A DNA stretch of 64,000 nucleotides, taken from positions 89,885 to 153,884 of the forward strand of contig JAMKCH010036036.1 in NCBI GenBank assembly GCA_023653785.1, in the 5' to 3' direction. The stretch comes from Ophioderma brevispina (taxonomy: Eukaryota; Echinodermata; Ophiuroidea; Amphilepidida; Ophiodermatidae). Below the pieces are notes generated by a model, which made no database searches, was not told the DNA's origin, and saw only the letters and a list, made by a program, of their open reading frames with translations. Positions 50,121-61,999 of the stretch are shown piece after piece (positions within the stretch are counted from its first letter, which is position 1; every line of letters begins with the position of its first letter). The position numbers were made by a program, and so were the translations under genes.

Positions 50121-50524
50121 ATATAAAAGCTAATTGTGAACACAGATTTGCCATCTACTTGTTAGCTTATCTGTCGATTACGATTCAGCAAAGCTATTGA
50201 TGTAAGTATGCAAATTTCTTCTTCACTATTTTAAAGGGACAATCGAAACATTTTTGCTCCTTCATGTTGAAATAAACAACGATGAAGAACAGGTGACTCA
50301 ATACAAAAGCTTATTGTGATTGTCGGATTACCATCTGCTGGTTATATAATACAAGTATATCGATAACGAATCAGCCAAGATAGTGATTCAAAGTCATGGA
50401 AATCTTCAGGTGACTCAATACAAAAGCTTATTGTGATTGTCGGATTACCATCTTCTGTTTAGCTATAAATTATATCGTCATCGAATCAGCCAAGCTACTG
50501 CATTCAAAGTCATGGAAATCTTCA
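50121..50524. repeat. 117-bp tandem repeat, two good and one decayed unit
   Basis: CAGGTGACTCAATACAAAAG starts units at 50,290 and 50,407, each ending near CAAAGTCATGGAAATCTTCA. A weaker relative spans about 50,121-50,200 (AAAAGCTAATTGTG, CATCTACTTGTTAGC, CGATTCAGCAAAGC). Function unknown. Confidence 0.75.
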
Positions 50525-51324
50525 AAAGGCAATTTAAACATGTTGCTTTTACTTTAAATGGTAACAATTGAACAATTGCTTCCTATAACGCCAATCACTG
50601 AATCCGGGATTTAAAAATAAAATGAGGGAGAAACGTATGTAAACGAGAAGGGAATTTCTGCCTTTGTTTTCTTTTATATAATTCAAGTCCCGTGCTAGTG
50701 ATAACCGTAAGACATAACCTATTTAAGAATTGCCTAAGATAGGATATCTTTCCTAGCTAAGACTCGTAAAGCAACTACCTTGTGGTCAAACATTCAGTAG
50801 TGCACCGCGGATAACCCTGTATCGTGATCTTTAATTCGTGGTGCAGAATCCGGGGTCAGCTATACGTGTAAAAAGGTTATTTGAACTGTACCTACTTAAA
50901 TATCCAAACCTGCCTACTAAATAACCATTCCATACGGCTTAACCAGTCATAGGATAATCTTCTCAACATATGGGGTAATTTCTAAATCAGATCAGGCTTT
51001 CCTCAACAATAAGATTATCTCTCCAGAAGAGTAAACCTATTATCGACTTTTGACGTTGGTGTTAGACTCCTGCACAAGTAACATAACAGCACATTGGTGT
51101 TTTTAATTAAGAAAACACTTAACGCTGCTTCAAGATATTTAAAAAAAAACCAAATATACACTCTCAATTTTACTCAATAATTAACAGTAAAGGATCTATA
51201 TTCGTTCTTGTCACGACGTGTATGTAAGATAAAGGATGAGAAGCACACCGTTATTAAAAATAATGGCTAATTAAAATGAAAGGCCTAACATATTTCCTTA
51301 CCATACTCGACGTGGAAGGACAAA

Positions 51325-51332
51325 TTATATAT

Positions 51333-51367
<35 letters not shown>
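51325..51367. repeat. (TA)n microsatellite
   Basis: Alternating TA with a single AATA interruption. Confidence 0.9.
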
Positions 51368-51757
51368 TTATTTAATCTACAAGGTATAAGTAAGGGAGAC
51401 AGTTGAATAATTCATTAGCTGATAATGAGCTCTTGTATAGTTTATTTAAATTCATTAATTTCATATCCTTTGTATTCTAGGGATTACCCTTCATTTTTCA
51501 TAAATTCATATTCATATCTTTGTTACGGTATAAACCTCAATTCTAAAGGAAACGTTAGGGAGACAGTAAATGTCTCCCCTAACGTATTCATTAGTACATA
51601 ATAAAGATCAGTGTCTCCCAAAGGTGCGATATAGGGTTATATATTTTTATATATATAAATAAATAAATAAAAGACCAGTGCTGGAAATGCCTCAGCCGTG
51701 ACACCATAGCATGTATATACATACATGTCTTCTGGTTAAGACACGACTATGAGTCCT

Positions 51758-51815
51758 CATCCGTCTGAAGATCGGATGCCCTGTGATCCTAAGTGAGGGT
51801 ATGCCGTTACAGTCC
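51758..51815 (+). repeat. Dispersed repeat shared with 545-610
   Basis: ATCCGTCTGAAGATCGGATG and CTAAGTGAGGGTATGCCG closely follow the sequence near 545-600. Both copies read on the plus strand. Confidence 0.6.
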
Positions 51816-51856
51816 GAGTACGGTTGCCTTTCCAGAGGTCTATACTTTGTAATTTA

Positions 51857-51863
51857 TATATAT

Positions 51864-51900
<37 letters not shown>

Positions 51901-51906
51901 CTATAT

Positions 51907-51942
<36 letters not shown>
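51857..51942. repeat. (TA)n microsatellite
   Basis: About 85 bp of alternating TA with AATA and CTATA interruptions. It lies exactly at the point where homology to the other units resumes. Confidence 0.9.
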
Positions 51943-52077
51943 AACCATAAATATCGGCAAAGTGCCCGTAAAGGGTTCCTTTGCCAGATGACAGTTCCTT
52001 ATATTTGGTATTTCGAGAGGCTTTTTTGCTTAGTACAACCCAAAACGTTCAATTTTGATCATACCGTTGAAAGCAGA

Positions 52078-52217
52078 TATAGTCCGGCGGGAGCCAGAGT
52101 CCGGGGCTCCACAGACGAAACGGAATAAAGCGTGAAACTATGTTGCGTAAAGAGTCAACTGAATCGATTGCCCTATTGTTCACCATTGTTCCCAGACTAT
52201 GAGTACGCCGGACTATA
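52078..52217. mobile_element. 140-bp MITE with perfect 12-bp TIRs
   Basis: TATAGTCCGGCG at the left and CGCCGGACTATA at the right are perfect inverted repeats. Units 1 and 2 lack it between ...CAATTTTGATCATAC and CGGCCAATGTATTG. The interior (GGAATAAAGCGTGAAACTA, CAACTGAATCGATTGCC) recurs at 58,172-58,306. A TA target duplication, as in Tc1/mariner, is possible. Confidence 0.75.
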
Positions 52218-52827
52218 ATTACTTCTACACCGGCCAATGTATTGTTTTATAAAGGCTAGTGATATGCTTAATATTATCCCTATTACACCATATTTTGTTG
52301 GTTCAATAACCCCTTTTTTGCATATATGGAAGGAACAAAGGTAGCCGGAGGCGTCATTTTAGTGGGTCATAGTATTGATTGGTAATAGTATACGGTACTT
52401 ATCCTCGTCTGGCCGAAATGTCCGGCCGTATGATGGTTATCTAACCGTCCTCAGCATGCGTAGGCGCATTTATATTTAAACAAACTCCATGTCGTAAGGT
52501 GGCAACCAGGGTTGATGTACTGTAACGACTCCAAACGCAAACAGTTGTTGCACGATGAGACCTGTTTCCCTAGACTGTAAGAAGGACCACTTCAACTCCA
52601 TTATTGCTTTTCAACTTGTTTCTGTTTCGAAGTTTTACATTATCTAGAGCGTCTTTCTAGCACTTTGACAAGACCCTGTGATTTATGAAAGGGCAGAGTG
52701 CTATGTAAAGTTCATTATGAAAATGGGACTGTCTCTTAGCAATGATCAGTAGCCAGTTTCTCATCGTTTGTATTTCTTAGCACTGCCTGTTGTCCGTGAC
52801 TTTATCGTACCCTTCTTTTAAATGAGC

Positions 52828-54050
52828 TGAAGTTTGACTCATTTAAGCATATACATGGCCAATTAACACTGTAGTTGATTTTCAACTAGACCAATGACCC
52901 AGTTTTTAATATTTTTACAGATATATGTTACATACGTGACACCTAAGCATGTTGTTTTTCAAATTGCTGAAATGGCAAGAGATATTTGAGATCAATGTAT
53001 CCTAAAATGGTCAGAAACCATCAGGAAATATAATATTTTAATCTTTGAATTAATTGCAATATCATACTGCAGCTGATCACGGTGAGGTCAAAAATGCCAA
53101 TGTCCCTCGTGTCAGCCGTGTGCGTGGGAGAGTGCGGTATAATAGCATAAGCTGATAAAACCAACGTACGCAAACAACTTGTTAAGCTGCAACCATGAAT
53201 CCTAATGAAAACTGTCTTCATGGTTAACATTGGGAATATCTGTAGAATAACAGGTTATAACCGTGTTGACTCATTCAACCTATCATTGTAATAGTTGCAT
53301 TAAAATTCTTCAAATATTTAGATAGAATTTCAGACTATCATTTGGTGATAAATGTATTCCATGGAGCTTTGAGGTAGACATGATTTCTCCAACGGGGTAA
53401 CCCCGCGGTCATGAAATTAGCAGGATATGTAATAAAAGATAACCAATGGATGTTGAAAGCAATGAAAACCTATCCGAATCCATTTAAGAGCCTAACGTAT
53501 CAAAATAAAGGTCTCGTGAAATATGTATATTTAACGCTGGTCTTAAACAATGACACTGATACCCACTGGAAGGGAATAAGAAAGTGTTCTGCTTCGATAG
53601 TGCCTCCCTGCAGCTATCATCTAAATTATGCAAAAACCAATTCCATCAAGAGTCCTTCATAAATATTTTCGAAATGACTAATGCAATTTGCCTTTCTACA
53701 CTGAATAAGGTACGGCGCACTGTATTTCCATGTGTTAAGGCAATTAGATGATCACTTGTGGAAAAAAGTCAGTCGTGGTATGCAAGTATCGTTGTTACCT
53801 TAAGGGCGACGAAGTCCAGGGCGGTGTAACAAAAGTCTGCCTTTTAACAGACTCGTAATCAAGTGTTCTCTGTTCATTCATTATTTTTGTACTTTGTGTG
53901 CAAGTGGGAAGTGGCCTCTGTTCGCTTGAGGCTGTGTTTTTTCAAACCATGCATGCATCATTGATATTTAATACACCATTACCTACTTCATCATCAAAGC
54001 TCATTGGTATAGAACAGGCGTTATGAACAGGCATTAGGATGGAAATTTGG
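52828..54050 (+). other. Conserved island, unit 4 copy
   Basis: Contains the intact 83-codon frame at 53,411-53,662 and the hairpin before it. Island homology extends upstream to about 52,335. It lacks the GGAGGTAAAATGGCA stretch found near 8,188 and 21,978. Confidence 0.5.
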
Positions 54051-55172
54051 TGGGTGGGTATAGGCAAACACTTGTAACGCTCATTATAATACAATTGCCA
54101 TATACGTGATAGACATTACAATGACAACCACAAGATCCATAGTGTTTCGTGAATTTGTATCTTTATTTTAAATATATACTTGTAAGCTTCCACTTGTTTT
54201 CTCAAACTTCATCCCAGTCTTAAATGTCAATTAGAATCTTAACGTCTTTAAAATCCCTACAACTATTATCCTGAACTTTTATGCGAATTTTTTTTTATTT
54301 CAAAGGAGAAACCGAGAGACGAAATGAAGCGATCAAGAAAATTAGCAATGTTGGAAGGACGTTCTTGGAAAGGGTGAATGAGCGAACGTGTACGTAGTGA
54401 TTAAGATGAGGATTACAGAGAAAGATGAAAATGTAAAACTGTAGATAGAGATGAAAACGAAGATAGTGATGAAAAATGTTGATGATATTGAGAGAAAGTG
54501 AAGTAGTTGATGGGAATACCGATAAAAATGAAACTGCAAACGGCGATGAAGATTATGATTCTGGTGATGATGATGATAGCAAAGATGATGTGACGTAAAT
54601 AAGACGGAATTATTTGTGGATTTAACACTTAACATGGACGCTGTGCCTTTGTATAACGCTTTAGCCAAGATAACCTTTAAGGGGAACTAATGACAATCTG
54701 TATTCGGATTTATCACCAAGAAATATAAAAAATATTGTAGGTAAATTCAAGGTACGTTGAACCACTAGTACTTGCAAGTTTCTTGCTTAATTCAATATAG
54801 GAAAACCAAAATGAAATCCCGTTTCTCCTTCTAGATAACGCGTCTCAGGGTTATATAACTCATTTGAAAATGTTCTATGTTGAAAAAAAGCTTCCAAACA
54901 GTGATCTACGTAATGTTGTTCAATGTTTGGTCTTACCAAACTTATATCATTGGTTTTAGCTTCTTTTGATTTCTCCCAATAGGATGTGTGTTAAATATAT
55001 ACCTAGATTAACATAGAAGGAGTTACACCGTCTGATACAGTGTCCCCAACGTAAGCATGGTAAGGAAGAATATCAATGATTCGTGGTCCGTTGAAGTCAT
55101 CTTGCTGTGGACTTCTTTTTCTTAAGAGCAATTATAAATTCTGAAGGTTAAATGCAGCTGCAATACCATTCT

Positions 55173-55253
55173 TCTACTCAGATATGCTATAGATATTCGT
55201 CTACTCAGATGTGCTATAGATATTCGTCTACTCAGATATGCTATAGATATTAA
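55173..55253. repeat. 27-bp tandem repeat, three units
   Basis: TCTACTCAGATATGCTATAG and its near copies start at 55,173, 55,200 and 55,227. Units 1-3 carry a single copy. Confidence 0.88.
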
Positions 55254-56987
55254 CTGAAGAAGACCTCCAAGAGGAGGATTTATTACCCTTGCAGGTTAAA
55301 GCGATATTGCGTCATTTGATACCCTCAATTTGTTTTCTATATATATTACATTTTGGCACATTTTGTTTTAATCAGCTTGATTAAGATCTTCTAAGACTGG
55401 CTTAGCTGCAAATGATCAAGAAGCTTGAGAAAAAGACGTTGTGGTTTCGTCCTTCGCTTAAGGGGTTGTACCTTTATGGTATTGACTGCATCTTGTAATC
55501 GCCTATTACTGAACTGAGAGTAACATTGATATCAAAGTACATTCCAACATGAGCCAGGACTTCAATACTCCTAATCACACGATTTTTTTGGTGGACCCAC
55601 GCCTGAAAATCTTAAGTTTGAATCTTTTTAAACCCAATCGGTCAATCAATGCACCAATGAAAATCACTCAACACTCACTCTATTTTGAGAACAGGAAGGT
55701 AGAAAGTTTAATTCTTTCACACGAGTTCTCACAAGTTATTATATAGATTGAAATCGATAAAATGTGTGCTGGTACTAAAATTCATAATTGATTATGACTA
55801 TTGTGATTTGTACACAAATTATACCAGATAATAATTAGTATGACCACCTGCTGTGTGAAAAAAATATTTAGGGCTTCTCAATCAAAGATACTTAATTAAA
55901 AAAAAAAAAAACTTTCAAAATGATTTTTTTTCATGAGTGGATCCAAATAAAACATAAAACATGTGATATTGAACACTAAAGCGTTCCTTCATGTAGGAAT
56001 GTGAGTTGTTGTTTTTATACCAGTGATACTCTCCAAAATGGTTGTCACATATCTCTAGAAACCACAGACCACTCACTGCCTTCTAAGTAATACTCTAATC
56101 ATAAAGAAATTGCACTTTTAGTTTTATAGCAGGATAGGCTTCTCAAATTTATTATGTCCGCAAATCCTGAAGTAAATTAAAGTAACATTTATATTTTTAA
56201 CATGCTAGATATCAAGCCATGATACAACAAAGCGCAGGATTCGCGTAACTCTCAAAGTTGGAAATCTCATTTTTTTTAAATATTTCATTTATAAGGTAAT
56301 AAAAAGAGTTGGTCTCAAAAAGCTCCGGCACACATAAGTAACAATGTCCCATATTCATTTTCATACAGCTTCAGATTTTGATTTACTCCTAAAATGCTAG
56401 TGAAAAAGCCAAATTTTTCTTATATGACTCATCGGCAAGAGCCATGAACAACGAGCGGTTCATATATCTGCACAAGATGTATTTTTCTATTTATAGGAGG
56501 TTTTAAAATACAAGACACTTTGAAAAAAATGTTTGGCTTAAAATCTGTGTATTTCTTTCCATAACTTGAACTTTAGTAATCCAGACTTCAATAAGATAGA
56601 CTAATCTGTCATAAAGACCCAATGACTGAAAAATGGAGGTTAAACCTACGACCTAAAACGGTGAATTATTAATTGGGCACATTTGTAGTCATTTTTCATG
56701 CATGTAATAAATATAGATGACTTTTCAATATCGAGCCGCATTTTGCTTTAGTATATTTTGACTGGATGACTCAAAATGCAACTGCTGTATGTGCTTAGTG
56801 TTAAAATATTAATGACGTTAACGCCAAATTAAAAATGAATGAATGTGCAAACGTGATTACCACGGCTTTGAAATATAGTATTATATGTCACCGGTTGAAG
56901 CAGTAACTGACCATTAAAGAGACAACGTACAAATATCATAGAGGGAATTTTAACATGAATAAAATAATTTTGAAAACATTGAGTATC

Positions 56988-56990
56988 AAA

Positions 56991-57057
<67 letters not shown>
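56988..57057. repeat. (AAAT)n microsatellite
   Basis: About 17 tandem AAAT units at the left edge of the unit-4-specific insertion (57,060-59,460). It may be the tail of a minus-to-plus inserted retroelement or independent expansion. Confidence 0.92.
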
Positions 57058-57058
<1 letters not shown>

Positions 57059-57059
57059 A

Positions 57060-59460
57060 TCCATTAAAACTGCAAATTTGTTTCAACGGGGTCAAAATCT
57101 ACGGGCAAATCGTCGTGGATATTGGCTATAACATAGATTAATGGGCTAGTATGGTGTGATAAATACAGTGTTGTCATACACTGTCTTGTTCACTAGATTA
57201 TTCTTGATAGCCAGCTTCAAGTTAAACAGTGCCCGATAAGTGATGGTCAAAATATTATAACAAACCTTTCCATAAAGAATGAAATTCCAATACGTGTTTT
57301 TAATAAAAATTGTCACCAAAATATAAATGAACTTAGAACACTACCGGAAATTTATTGTGGAATGTGTTGCTTTCAAGTAATGACGGCAGGGGCTTGCGTT
57401 AAACTTGCGCCTCGTGTCTTCACATTTTAAACAACTGAGTCAAATATTTGAAAACAAAATATAATTTAAATTGAAATTGTCGAGTTATGAAACCAAATAC
57501 AACTGCATTTTATCTGTATACGGCAATGTTGCTGGCAACTAAGCTACCAACAATATGATGTAAAAATAAAAACAATCACTGAAAGCGGCCTATTTCTGGC
57601 AGCTTAGCAGTATTTGATAAAACCGTTAGTATAAGACCTTCTCCTCTGTAATATACTGAAAATTTACGAACACTGTAAAATAGTACTAGAAGGACATAAT
57701 TTTGACTAATTTTAGTCAAAATGATAGGCTAATAGGACTAAAAAAGACGCAGGGGCGCCCTTAATCAGACCCATACACGCTAATAGAATGAAACACCAAA
57801 TGGACACTATACAATTAAAACAGTATCGTAAGTCCGTGCAAAGAATCCTGAGTTTTTTTTCGTCAGTCCTTTTTTTATCATAAACCAAAAAAAGTTCCAT
57901 CACTAAAAACGAAAAAAGTCTTACCTTCTTAAAGTGACATGGGATCATTTTAAACAAATTCCTTCAATTTGCTATCAAACTATAGACTAATATTTAGGAG
58001 AGAACACATTTCGGCACACAAAGTACCATATCATGGATGCGGAAGTCATAAAAGGCCCAAGATATCCCAAGATTTGAGCCTTGATTTAGACGTACGGGTT
58101 GTTTTGATCATCAAATGTGTAAAATTCCACTCTTACTTATGAACATCATGGACGGTGTGAGTAATCATAGTCGGCAGGTATCATAGTCGAGGCTCAATAG
58201 CAACGGAATAAAGCATGAAACTAATGTTACGTGAAAAGTCAACTGAATCGATTGCCTATTGTTCACCATTTTCCGGACGGTGAGACCGGAGGACTATATC
58301 TCCTGCCACACCGGGCAATATATAACTGCAAAGGTGACAAATTGACCAAACCGTGTGCAGACAATGGGAATCAACTTTGATGTGTATTTTCTTGCAATTC
58401 AATATTGTAAACAACAGTGTACTGATAAACCTACTCCGGAGTCAGTTTATCACAAATGCATTCTGTTTACACATCATTTCAGGAAAGGTCTTACACTTGT
58501 TAAAGCATTACAGCCAATTTGATTTTTTAATTCAGAGGGCGTACGATTTTCAAAACGTGGCTGTGTCTCTTAAGAAAACGTTGGTAAAACACTCGCGTTC
58601 AATTCGTAGAAATCGTACCGAACGATTCCAGAAAGTTTGATCACAACAATTGTTAGATGATACAGACACTCCGCATTTGTTAGTGAAGAGCTTTGTCCAA
58701 AGTTGGTTCAAATGTCAACAGCCTAAAGTATTGGGCAACCTTTAACAAACATCGGTTACAATTTGTTGGGTAATCTTTTACCAATAGTAAGGTCTTGTTT
58801 GCCCAATAATTGAACTGTTGATATTTCAACCAAGGTTGGGCAACTTTTTGCCATCATTTTTGCAGTATTGCTGCGAATCCTCACGATACTTCTTATAATG
58901 AGGTTGCATTTCTTGATCAGTTTGGTGTGAAGCCCAATAGCTGTAACTTACAGCTATATACCTTACAAGTCTTACAGTGTAAGACGTGTGTAAAATGTTA
59001 ATGCAACAAGTAGTTGCCACTACAACCGATGATTCAGGATCGCATCACTGAATTTGTTGTAATTCAAAACAACTTTTATCAACACGGCTTCTCTTTTATG
59101 GCATTTAATGGTTCCACGGTCCGTTTTGCCATTGTTTTGGGCAATTTTACGGAAAACAAGGGGTAAATTACTAACAAGTTGTTTTTGTATAGTTCAAAAA
59201 ATTTTCATGGCAGTCTTTATTCTTTATGCTCTCGTTTATTTCTACAAATGTAACAAAATCTATTATTGAAATTAGTGACTAAATTGATAATCTGAAATTA
59301 AGATGTACAAAATTTGATTCGTCCGACTGATTAAAACTGATTTGAAAAATCAACTTAAAACAGTCAGTAATACAAAGTTAAGGTTGTTTTCTTAATATAT
59401 AATCACATTTTTACAATCTGATAATGTTAAAAGCTGACTTAGAGATTCCCCGAGGAGGCC
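57060..59460. other. Unit-4-specific DNA, mostly unclassified
   Basis: Absent from units 1-3. It contains a near-palindrome ATTTTGACTA/TAGTCAAAAT at about 57,699-57,722, the MITE relative at 58,172-58,306 and repeated TTGGGCAAC phrases between 58,730 and 58,850. An open frame at 58,353-58,640 (95 codons) has no recognisable family. Confidence 0.55.
58172..58306. mobile_element. MITE related to 52,078-52,217
   Basis: Shares GGAATAAAGCATGAAACTA, CAACTGAATCGATTGCC and the TATTGTTCACCATT stretch with the 52,078 element. Its inverted ends GGCAGGTATCATAGTC and GACTATATCTCCTGCC are longer but less perfect. Confidence 0.7.
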
Positions 59461-61067
59461 GCATGAATTTTCTAACAAATCGTGTTTTGCATATACAAGC
59501 TTGTCATGCCCACATACTAATTACAATGTAAAATAGTCAAGCTCAATTCGACGTCCTTCATATGAAAGGTTACAAATTTGTAATAAAATTTCTGATCCAA
59601 TTTTTTTTGGTTATACACAGTATCGCACGGCATTGTTATACTATACATAATGTTTATTATATCAACTTTGAGACATGGATTCATCACCAACTTGGGAATT
59701 GAGCAGTTCAGGAGGCATCTTTTTTAAATTCTAGACGATCATTTTCAATTTGTACATTTAAAAAATTATCTAAAAAATCTCTAATATATCTCGAATCGCT
59801 GAGTCTGGCTTTAAGTTACATGTGCATTCCATGAATTCCGATATTCCCCCTTTCGAACCATAAATGCCACACTTACAAGGCTCATAAAGATCGATTTATG
59901 ACTTTCTGGAACTTTTTCTATAAAATTGAAACACGTATTCCCAGGTTCTTTCCTGAAATTCATTGCATCATTAAAACGTTCAGCAAAGCAGTATGCCTCG
60001 AATTCTAAATATTTAAAACACTGGGAATCAAAACTTCTTACCGCAGTTTTTTAGCCTAATACCATAATGAATCTCACTCAAAGTAAGTTTTTGAAGTGTT
60101 TGCATTGAGTCTGCAAATAATATAAACACCCTACCCCGTCGGAACTAAATTAACTTATACGCATACGTCTCCACGACCTCCTTGAAATGTACAACTGCTT
60201 AAAGATCGGCGGCTTCTCTCTCGGCGTATTCATCATCATATCCACTCAATTTGAAAATAATACTGTAAATTGTGTTTGATCAGAAAATAACTTATTGACA
60301 TTAACGGTTTAACCGCCATTAAAAGCGCTACTGCGTTAGGACCGATAGACCGGAAATTGCTAACGTTTGAATTTCCGATTAGGAATAATATGTGCTATAA
60401 AATTATAAACATGGCGAATGGTGATTCTAGACAATGATATATTTGACATCCTTGTGGAGTTCTTGCCATTTCAATTACCTATTCCCAGTTTATCAACTCA
60501 AAGTCTACACTGATTTAATTGAAAGAAAATAAGAGGGAAAATGTCGCGTTGGCCTCTTCTGCACCTGGCGGGAAAACGCAGCCGGTCCATCGAGATATTT
60601 TAAATTATTTATAACAAAATGCTTATTGGTTTGTAGTGTAAGTATTTATATAGCAGAAAAAAAAGCCAGATTCAAGATGACACAAAATTATTTTCTTTAT
60701 TTGCTCGACTTCAATGGCTTAACATGGATCGTTGGCCTAAGTTGCTATTTAATACCTTGTTTTACCTAAATTGCGATATGGATCGTAATTGAAAAATTAC
60801 GATCAAGTGGCTATCACCAAATAAAATTGCACTCGTGAATTGTGGTATGGAACACCTTTTTACTTGTGAAACACCGACAAGTCCACGCTGGGAAAAATCT
60901 TTTGAACAAGTTAATTGGCGGTTCAAACAAAACTTTGGCTCAATAGTGCGTCATCAAAATCATCTCTTTCAGATTATGTTTTGCACAACATTCACTTGTG
61001 TTAGAAAATTACCCAATGGATAAGAATGCCTTTTACGAGGTTAGCCTTACATTTAAGTTGTCTGTTC

Positions 61068-61245
61068 GTTGGTCCCAAGGGTCATTAGTCCGAAGGGTCA
61101 TTAGTCCGAGTTGAGCACAAGGTTTATTATTCCGAAGGGTCATTAGTCCGAATTGAGCATAAGGTTCATTGGTCCGAAGGGTCATTATTCCGAATATAGC
61201 ATAGGGCCATTGGTCCGAATCGAAAATAAGGTTCATTGGTGAGAT
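61068..61245. repeat. Minisatellite of 'GGTCATTAGTCCGAA' type
   Basis: About ten degenerate copies of (A)GGGTCATTAGTCCGAA with AAGGTTCATTGGTCCGAA variants, and GAGCATAAGG spacers. A frame on the minus strand through it is repeat translation. Confidence 0.85.
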
Positions 61246-61479
61246 ATGCGACATTTGCAATAATGGCAAAGACTTACGCCATTTTCTTTTCACGTCCAAG
61301 GCGCACAATCCGATCAGATCTGATGAATACCTGAAACTCGAGTGCAGACTATCATTTAGAGGGTGTCTTTACTCCTTTATTGCAGAGGACCTAAACACAA
61401 AAACATGTCTTTTACTATAGTGGCTTGAATGACAAGACTGAAAAAACAGAACTTTGATGTTTTCATAGTTTCCTGGATT

Positions 61480-61875
61480 TTTGACGTCATCGTGACGTCA
61501 CAGACGACCATATTTTAACTTTTGAATGACAACAAATTTAAATTTTGAATGACCCTAAATCGAATGTTGGTGTAGATGATTAACTTCATTTTGATACTAA
61601 ACACACTCATACATATCTATAGGCAGTTAGCTAATAAGTGCTGAAAACAGGGAATTTTGATGTTTGTTCATTGTTTTCTGTATTTTTGACTTCGTCGTGA
61701 AGTTACAGATGATCATATTTTATTTTTGTTTAATCTTGACGTATAGAGGATATGTTGGCTTTTAGTTTGATACCAAAACCCCCTAACATTTGTTAAAGTA
61801 TTTAAAAAACCAAAGGGGTTGCAGCACCCCCTTAGACGTGTTACAAAATAGCCTGGTTAGACGAGGGTTAAGTCA
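61480..61875. mobile_element. Second copy of the TTAA/G-run MITE family, inverted
   Basis: GGTTAGACGAGGGTTAA at 61,857-61,873, preceded by TGTTACAAAATAGCCTGG and a GGGG/CCCCC hairpin near 61,815, is the reverse complement of the left end of the 38,480 element. A TGACGTCATCGTGACGTCA motif inside resembles GCGTCACAATGACGTCATC near 38,663. The other end is not identifiable. Confidence 0.6.
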
Positions 61876-61942
61876 CATCTTAAGTGAATAAGCCAAAAAC
61901 GAAATGTTTATGTAATAAAAATATGTGGTAGTACGTCGTATT

Positions 61943-61962
61943 TTTTGTCGTGCACGACAAAA
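61943..61962. repeat. Perfect 20-bp palindrome
   Basis: TTTTGTCGTGCACGACAAAA is exactly self-complementary. It sits at the right edge of the unit-4-specific insertion cluster, just before homology to unit 1 (12,455) resumes. Confidence 0.85.
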
Positions 61963-61999
61963 TCCAAGCATGCCTATAGGACCGATTTGGACAGCAAGT

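Larger units (their letters stand above)
49477..51945. other. Unit-3-specific DNA replacing a standard block
   Basis: Homology to unit 1 stops at about 49,477 (after CGAATGCTTGTTTGATATG) and resumes at about 51,945. Inside are a tRNA-like promoter, a TIR element, a 117-bp tandem repeat, two (TA)n tracts, a hairpin TTAGGGAGACA/TGTCTCCCCTAA at 51,551-51,580, and the dispersed repeat at 51,758. No gene recognised. Confidence 0.6.
36317..52827 (+). repeat. Tandem array unit 3 (about 16.5 kb)
   Basis: Third unit in the same order, the longest because it carries the most private insertions: 38,480-38,981, 41,083-41,638, 42,199-42,988, a 468-bp duplication at 43,221, 44,628-44,714, a LINE at 47,597-48,778 and about 2.5 kb at 49,477-51,945 that replaces the block found at 18,980-19,530 in unit 1. 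The part from 46,245 is nearly identical to unit 1. Confidence 0.85.

Noticed and set aside
50290..50524. CRISPR-like direct repeats
   Set aside because: Only two or three long adjacent units with no unique spacers, in clearly eukaryotic DNA.
56829..57095. Frame rich in LFIY repeats
   Set aside because: Translation of the (AAAT)n microsatellite.
61033..61308. 91-codon minus-strand frame with repeated LMTLRTN-type residues
   Set aside because: It is a translation of the GGTCATTAGTCCGAA minisatellite.
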